Source: Gnetum montanum
Lineage: Eukaryota; Streptophyta; Gnetopsida; Gnetales; Gnetaceae
Direction of reading: 5' to 3'
NCBI GenBank assembly: GCA_015680685.1
Contig: MNCI01022307.1
Coordinates: forward strand, 371,197-435,196
DNA: 64,000 bases
The first letter of the stretch is position 1. Each line of letters begins with the position of its first letter. Positions 57,427 through 64,000 of this stretch are shown piece by piece. A model generated the notes under the pieces. The model was not told the DNA's origin and searched no databases. It saw nothing but the letters and a program-made list of their open reading frames with translations. The position numbers and the translations under genes are program-made.

Positions 57427-60360
57427 TTACCCAGGTTCTTCAAGAAGATCTAACTCAATGCATCGCATGCTATTGTTATCCTTATCTAAACACCAATCAT
57501 GTAGAGAAATATGGAGAGATGGAATACAAAGTTTAACTATTAAGATTGCCTCATCATCGTAGGTTGGAAAATAGGGACTATGACCAGTAGCTATATGGAA
57601 AGTAGTATAATAAACCCACATAACATAGGATAGCTATATGTGCTAATTGCATTGGGTTTTATTGACCATGGTATGGAGAAAGTGGACGAGAGTTTGATTA
57701 GTGGACTTAGCCTATTTGCTAGAATGAGGGTAATAGGATAATGAAAAAGATTAAGTGATGTGATACATGGAGTAGAAATCAACTACCTCCTTACTGTTGA
57801 AATGAGGTCCATTATTAGTTATAATTTGAGGAGGTATGTTAAAGCAGGTTATAATATGATCAAGGATAAAACAATAGATGAATTTAGATTTGATGGAATG
57901 AAAGGGGACAACCTCTACCCACTTAGTGAAGTATTATATAGTAGTTAGGATGAAGTAGTGACTAGCATATGAAGGAAGGCTAATAGCACCAATGAGATCT
58001 AAACCCAACTTTTCTATGAACTATATAATTTGAGATATTTTAAACTCTTGTGAAGGAATGTAGGTGAGAGAAATGTGTCTTTGGAAAGTATCATATGTAT
58101 TGACTAGATGATAAGAATCTATGACTAAGATTAGCCACTAATAGCCTAAAGAAATTATGTGAGCAGTTAAAGAGCATGAATCTAAGTGCCTACCACAACC
58201 TCCTAATTGAGTTTGATCAAAGACTATCTTAGAATTTGCAAGACTAAGACAACATAGAAGACACTAGTAGAAGAGACTCAAGAGGAGATATTGGGATTCA
58301 CTAATTGAAAATGTCAACTATGTTTGTGCAAAGCATCCTTTTGAGTAGCTATAAGATGACTAGAAGTTTTTCCAATTGTAAGGTAGTGAAAAAGATTAGT
58401 GTATTGCTTATTATCATCTTTCATATTTATAGTGCTTACCAATACGTTTGGAGATTTCATGAAAGGTTTTAAGAAAACTAATTAAATGAGTTAATCTCAC
58501 ATAGTAGAAGGATCACAATGGATGGTGAAGTTTGCTAATGCATTAGCTTACATGTTTTTGAAATGTGGGATGTGGCTTAAAATATGAGTAGAGAAAGAAA
58601 AGATAAGTTTCCTAGTCATTTGTAGGTAAGAAACCAAGTGAGGAGCCTTGCAATCATAGTCATCATTAACTTGATTTATGATGAGTGTAGGATCATCATA
58701 AATAGTTGATTTTGTAAAGCTAGCATAAGACCTTGTATTAGAGCCTTATATTAGCAACATTGTTAATACAAGTGAAATCAAGCTTGTAAGCTTAATAGAG
58801 AACTTGTTTAGTGAAAGGATAAAAACACAAGCTTCACTAGACTTGAAGTATGTGTGTGCTATATTGAAGTAAATGACAACATATGAATCCTTAGCGTCAA
58901 CGTATAGGCTATGAACAACATTAGTTTTTTTACAAGAATAAATGAAATTAGCTATATCTTGACCTTTGATTGAGAGTTGAGACAATAAAAAAAGATCAAA
59001 CTCAATAAGGAAAGTCTTCCAACAAGATAGATGATGGTTGTTAGAAGGACTATTAGCAATGACTCTAAGAATGTTATCTTTGCAGATAACAAAGACCTTA
59101 GCATTGAGGAGATAATGTCTCCACTTTTTAAGAGTGAAGATAAGACTTGGATAAGAAGTTTTTATATATGAGTATATAGTATTATAGTTTAAGAAATGAT
59201 GAGATATGTAGTATACACAAAGATAAACTCCATTTTTCTATCTTTGAGAAAGCTTGCCGAATATGGAATGATTGGATTTGGAAAGATAAAGATAGAAATG
59301 TTAATCAAATTATGAAGGATGAAGAACAAGAAGAGTGGTTAAGGCTTCTTTGATAGAGTCAAAGGAATTTTGACACTTCTCATTCTAGATGAAAAAGTTG
59401 GATTTATGAAGCAAATGTGTTAAGGGATAAAGGTGATTAGTGAGATTAGAGATAAAATGATAAATTGATTAAAGATGATCTTGTAGAATGCCCATATCTG
59501 AAATGTTTTTAGGTGCTATGAGATCTAGAATAGCTTTAATCTTATTAGGGTCAACAGCTATACCATCTTTTGAAACAAGGTAACCTAACATCTTACTTGA
59601 AAAGATTCCAAAAGTACATTTCTTGGGATTAGGATGCAGGTTAAACTTGTGACAGTGAGTTAGAACTTGATAATTAGAAGCATGATTGGTTGCTAAGGTG
59701 CATTTGATGGTCAAATTGTCAGTGTAATCATTAACTACTTTGAACATCATGTTAGTAAAGATGAATATTCATAGCTCATTTATAAGTAACTCTATAATTC
59801 TTGAGCTCAAAGGGAATTTAGGGTAGCAAAATGTTCTTAAGTCATGAATGTGGTATATTGCCAGTGCTCTAGATTTATCTAAATTTGATAGTAACTAGAA
59901 AACCCATCCATATAGGATTGAAAAACATGGCTAGCTATAGAATTAATGAGTTGATCAATGTTAGGAAAAGGAAAGTCATCCTTAAGAGTGACCTTGTTAA
60001 GATCTTGAAAGTTAATAAATATGCAAATTTCCTCATTCCTTTTGGGAACTACAACCATGTTAGAAATCAAACTATAATAGTCAATAGAATAAATAAATCC
60101 AGTATTGAAGAGTTTAGTTATCTTTTCTTTTATACCAAGAGCTATTGTAGGATGAATTTTCCTAACCTTTTGCTTAACAAGTTTGAAACCTTCTTCCAAT
60201 ATTATGTTGTGTTAAACTAGTTTTGGGTCTAGGCTAGGCATGTCACTATATATCCAAGTGAAAGTAATTGAATGCATTTCTAAGGTAGCTAGAATAGACT
60301 TCTAAATATCTAAAGAGAGAAGAGTATTAAGTTGAAGGATCTTTTACTCACCCTTACAAC
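57427..60360 (-). pseudogene. element F: Tat-branch Ty3/gypsy pol remnant
   Basis: Right to left. An N-terminal lead-in, FTWIYSDMPSLDP (about 60240). RT with KQKVRKIHPTIALGIKEKIT, NMVVVPKRNEEICIFINFQD, LNKVTLKDDFPFPNIDQLIN, SYMDGFSSYYQI, then the catalytic box mutated to YTDN (59720), NLHPNPKKCTFGIFSSKMLG. A second, archaeal-type RNase H (DDPTLIINQVNDDYDCKAPH near 58640), typical of Tat elements. Integrase core LGLDLIGAI (near 57990), ITNNGPHF (D changed to N), AKSTNQTL (E changed to K), then YYTTFHIATGHSPYFPTYDD. No LTRs were found. Unrelated to elements A-E at subfamily level. Inactive. Confidence 0.85.
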
Positions 60361-61322
60361 TCAACACTAGGATATCAATCACTTTATTGTTGGTTAAAAG
60401 AGTTTCTTAATCCAAGAAATGGAGGATTAATTAAGGTAAAATTTTTTCCTTAGTAATATTTAAAGAGGATATGAAAGAAGCAAAATTTAATGTTAGGTTA
60501 AGAAAAGCGGAATTTAGAGTCCTACATACTTGATGTGTAGGATGACTCAAGATCAGAGGTTGAAGTACAAACCCTAGATAGGTAGCCATGCTCACTTGAG
60601 CTAGAATCAAGAGATGAGATTTTCCATTAAAAGAAATTGTCAAAAGTAAGTGGATGTAGAAGATCCTAGCATGCATCATTTATACGATATAAAATGACAC
60701 CAAGGAAGAAAAGTTAGACATAAAAGATTTCATTTGCATTAAGCACTTCTAAGAATCGATACATGATCAAACAACTATAGCAACTAAGCAGAACTTCCAA
60801 GAACAACATGATAAGTGATAACAATAGCAAGTAGGGAACCAAGGGTTGGTCCACTAGTAGTAGGAGATTATCTCAACCCTATTCAACTCAGATGTAAGTC
60901 ATGCAAACCCTAGTTAGGAATTACTAACAAGTTTTACTCTTACTGTAACTTCTCTATTATGGCCATGTTGGAGTCTATAAATTTTTTAGAGGATTTAGCA
61001 AGGTATAATGGAGTGTTAAACTTGAATATGACATTATCTTGTAACGTAGAGTGGTTTTTGAGTTGAAATTTGACATTTTAGCTTGATTTTTATCATGGGG
61101 ATTGAGAACCCCATCATGTAGTTCAAGTTTTAAGGGTTTTGAAAGTTTTCTTAGATCTAAAATTAAAAATTAAATACATGCATCAATATTACAATGTATT
61201 TTGCCAATAAATTGAAAGTGCATCAAAATTTAGGTTTTTATAGCAAATTTAAGGATGAAATCTGGCAAGATTAATTGATTTCATGTCACTGCTACAATGT
61301 GTTAAGCAGTAGCATATCTAGG
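60361..61322. other. no recognisable feature left of element D
   Basis: May include decayed gag or protease of F (minus strand), but no motif is firm. Ends at CTAGG, the candidate left target-site copy of element D. Confidence 0.35.
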
Positions 61323-62119
61323 TGATGAATCGTCATATAAGGCAACCATGATATTGCGTACGTGATATCGCAACCCGCCGTAATGTCTTTAAATAAGAGG
61401 CAGCTTTCCCAGTTTTAGGAATCCAGTTTAGTCCCTTAGCGAAGCTCTGGTAGTTTTATCCCTCTAGAGATAGAATTATTTTCCAGTGTCTACTTGCAGT
61501 GTGGTGAATGTAATTGTACGACATCCTTTATTCGAGTGTGATGTACATGGACATGCACATGATCGGAAATAAAGATCGAGATTACTTCATCATTGCAGCA
61601 TTCACTTAGTTTAATTAATTAATTATTTAATTGTTATTTACTACTTTCTTAGTTAATATCTCTCACCCTTATCTCATGTTAAATGCAGAATGAGTACGAC
61701 GTAATCACGAGCATTTAGGTGTGACTACTTGGTAACCTAGTAGCGTACCTAGGCCATGCGCTTCGTAATCCCAGTGGTAGTCGTGCACGAGGTCTAAGAT
61801 GTGTACGGATGATTAAGGAATAGATGCTCATCGCACTTAGGCTAGATTAGATTCTCTCATCCTTTCTCTCCTAGATTAGTGAATATTATCTTCCATTGCC
61901 TTCAAGGGTAGCATTAGGTTACAACACATCATACACCTCACTCTGGACTAAATCATACGTGACAAAGATAATACTAGTCCAAGTGGGAAGACAGCGAACT
62001 GCGACCTAAGGCTAACTTTCTAGGTGCCACAACTAGTCCATCTGCGAAGTTCAACTGGATCACACGTGAGAACACTCGTATTTGTATGGTTGAGTGTAGG
62101 GGTACCTCACCACTCATCA
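61323..62119 (+). repeat. element D 5' LTR
   Basis: 797 bp. TGATGAATCGTCATATAAGG start and CACTCATCA end. U3 is shorter than in A/B, with only two GATATT/GATATC units (about 61350-61372), a TTTAAATAAGAGG box, and GGAAATAAAGATCGAG in R. CTTGGTAACCTAGTAGCG and GTAATCCCAGTGG units are kept. Confidence 0.9.
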
Positions 62120-62120
62120 T

Positions 62121-62138
62121 TGGCGTCGTTGTTGGGGA
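62121..62138 (+). promoter_or_regulatory. element D primer binding site
   Basis: TGGCGTCGTTGTTGGGGA, tRNA-Asp type with few changes, one base after the LTR. Confidence 0.85.
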
Positions 62139-62260
62139 CAGTGCTAGTTATCTAGATTAGTTGTATCATATAAGGTTGCTGTAAAGGACTTAACGATATA
62201 CCTTTTAGAAAGGAATAATTATAAAAAGTCACACATAAATTCACACACAACTTCATAACA

Positions 62261-64000
62261 ATGCCTCTCCTACAAGATTATGATAATGCCAGACTTAGTG
62301 AGGAAGTTCATTGGAGAACCAATGAACTATATGACAATGAAGATTGGAGTATGCAACCCGAGGTGGGGGTTTCTTATAAACATAAACAAAAGCAACATCA
62401 TCCCAACACATGAAATCATAACTTACCCAATGACGATGAACCCCTACTGGCCACTATAAGCCTAACGCAAATACAAGAGGCTGTTTGAATCTCCTGTAGG
62501 CATCGTAAAGAGAGCTGCCTACCCAGGCTCAATTTAAACAACTTCCCTACCTTCTCAGGAGGCTATGACTTAGATCTACATCAACATTTACAAGCCTTCT
62601 ATGATGTGTACACATGGAATAAAATTGATAATGGGTGGAAAAAACTTAAGCTCTTTTCCATGACACTCATTGGCCAAGCAAAAGTATGGTATAGATCGTT
62701 AAAACCAAATTTAATATGACGTTGGTCAACAATGGTAGAAGTCTTTAACAAAAAATATCAAACCCTTGCAAGAGTGTCAGCATTGAGGAAACAAATCCAA
62801 GGATGGAAACAAGCACAACATGAACTCTTGGGCATGGCCTTAGAAAGATATTATGCACTGTTAAATAACTGTCCAGGCCATGGGTTTTTCGAGGAAAGGC
62901 TAATGTACCATATCATTGATGGGCTACGTAATGAAACAAGAGAGACCTTAGGAATGTATGCCCAATGTCAACTATACGAACTACGAACCCATCAAGTCCA
63001 AGAGCTTATTAAGTAGGTAGCAAAAGAAGAAGGAGAAATGGCTAGATGGGAGAGTGTTGAAAAACATCAATAGGACCAAAATATCAACTTAACAAAGGTC
63101 CATAATCATGAAAAGGAGAAATCAACCAATCTTAAGGTGGAAACATGATCTTTGCAAACACAACAAACATTAGAAGAGGTCGAGGCAAATATCAATAAGA
63201 TGTTGGAATGGACGTATCAAAAGTGTGGAGAATTTATCAACATTATTGGAGATAGAGTTTTGACAACCCAAGAAGCAGGATGAAACATTAGACAATCGAA
63301 AAGAAGGGATAAGGAAATTAAGGGCTCAATTGACAATCATACATATGAATGCAACATATGCCTGTATGATCACCCCAAGGGCCAATGCCCAATCTTGTCA
63401 CACTTACCTAAGCATTGGGAAAGCACGTTACATCCAAAGTTCGTACAGAGATACTGTGTTCGATCACAGTGGCAACAATCGCAATCATGGGGGAGACCAC
63501 CACTAGACTGGAGACACCCTTCATATCATCTAAATCCAAATGCTTATCTTGTTCAATATCCTATTTCTCCAACTGGGCCAATGTAGTTTATCTCACCACA
63601 TTACTATTCTCCACAATGCTATCAGCCCATGCCCTCAACACAACCACCACCTTGTGCACCTTATACTCCTCTTAATTTTCAACATTCTCATACTTTCCCT
63701 CCTTCCATAGTGCCACCAACTATTCCTAAGGTACCTACACCACAACAACAACCCACGAACATCACTTGTGCTACTACCTCCAACAGCAGTGAGAAACCTC
63801 AGCAACATCGAAAGTGCCCCTTCTTTAAACATGGTTGTAAGAAGGGACAACACAATTCTGAGGCCACTGCATCTTCCAACTCAGCACAAGTCCCACACGG
63901 TGGTGCACCCTCATCTTCGAACCCCACACCTCATGTAACTTCATCAGGGCCACCAACTCACACTCCAACAACAATACGGTCCAATGAACACAGTCATGGA
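62261..64000 (+). pseudogene. element D gag, broken and incomplete
   Basis: MPLLQDYDNARLSEEVHWRT start. Core LNLNNFPTFSGGYDLD, WKKLKLFSMTLIGQAKVWYR, ALRKQIQGWKQAQHELLGMA, LMYHIIDGLRNETRETLGMY. Knuckle CNICLYDHPKGQC near 63350 with C-X2-C-X3-H-X4-C spacing, then FVQRYCVRSQWQQSQSWGR, and a Pro/Gln-rich tail running off the window. Stops near 62413, 62486, 62718 and 63016. Confidence 0.85.

Larger units (their letters stand above)
61323..64000 (+). mobile_element. element D: Athila-like element of the A/B family, cut by window end
   Basis: 5' LTR (61323-62119), primer site, gag (from 62261). Gag and LTR are closest to A and B, so a pol-less structure is predicted. The window ends before the informative gag/spacer junction. 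Confidence 0.88.

Noticed and set aside
1-64000. CRISPR arrays, bacterial operons or phage genes
   Set aside because: No evenly spaced short repeats with unique spacers and no prokaryotic gene organisation; all repeats fit plant transposons or local duplications.

Overview
The window reads as intergenic and intronic DNA from a large, repeat-rich seed-plant genome. A gymnosperm is my best guess, from the 5.3 kb intron, the very low gene density and the old, stop-riddled Ty3/gypsy elements, but no single sequence proves it. I found one convincing host gene, on the minus strand. Exon 1 (9470-9876) and exon 2 (4063-4141) have good splice sites and matching phase. Together they encode the first half of an ARID DNA-binding domain, so this is a chromatin or transcription-factor type gene. 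The rest of the gene, expected below 4063, was not found. Its 5' end is a GC-richer island (about 9430-10110) with a CT-rich leader and a TATA-like box.

From 11.9 kb to the right edge the window is almost solid LTR retrotransposon. Names used here: A (minus, 11945-20796), G (solo LTR, 22137-23045 plus 31901-32061), B (plus, 23046-31895, inserted inside G with target duplication CTATA), C (plus, 32099-45457, target duplication ATAAA), E (minus, 47337 to about 55255, 5' half missing), F (minus, about 57427-60360, a Tat-like pol remnant without recognised LTRs) and D (plus, 61323 to the window end). A, B, C, D, E and G share TGATGA/TCATCA-type LTR ends. A to D have a tRNA-Asp-type primer site, and A, B, C and E have a G-rich polypurine tract ending in TA. 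This places them with the Athila side of plant Ty3/gypsy. All are heavily mutated, mostly by C-to-T and G-to-A changes.

The unusual part is how A/B compare with C and E. C has gag, then protease-RT-RNase H-integrase, then a 2.1 kb spacer, then a third gene of about 2.8 kb (ORF3: an N-terminal domain resembling the 'putative plant transposon protein' family, then a long charged, coiled-coil-like region). A and B keep gag, a spacer of the same length and ORF3, but have no pol at all; gag runs straight into the spacer. At that junction both carry a nested hairpin of 78-80 bp that I do not see in C. The spacer holds two conserved noncoding modules in all four elements: a stem-loop with arms like GGTTACGTAAG/CTTGCGTAAC, and a TATA-containing block whose repeat boxes match the U3 boxes of that element's own LTR (GATATC type in A/B, ATGAGGCCTYGTTGA type in C, weaker in E). 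A TGTGATTRCAG motif sits just before the ORF3 start. This looks like a pol-less retroelement family that kept gag and a separately expressed, structural-type third gene, presumably mobilised by relatives carrying pol.

The left 10 kb holds small repeats: a 75 bp tandem duplication with a plant-SINE-like motif, SINE-like tRNA-derived heads, a pair of dispersed 230 bp repeats, and a recent 383 bp-offset duplication whose second copy is bracketed by a perfect inverted repeat.
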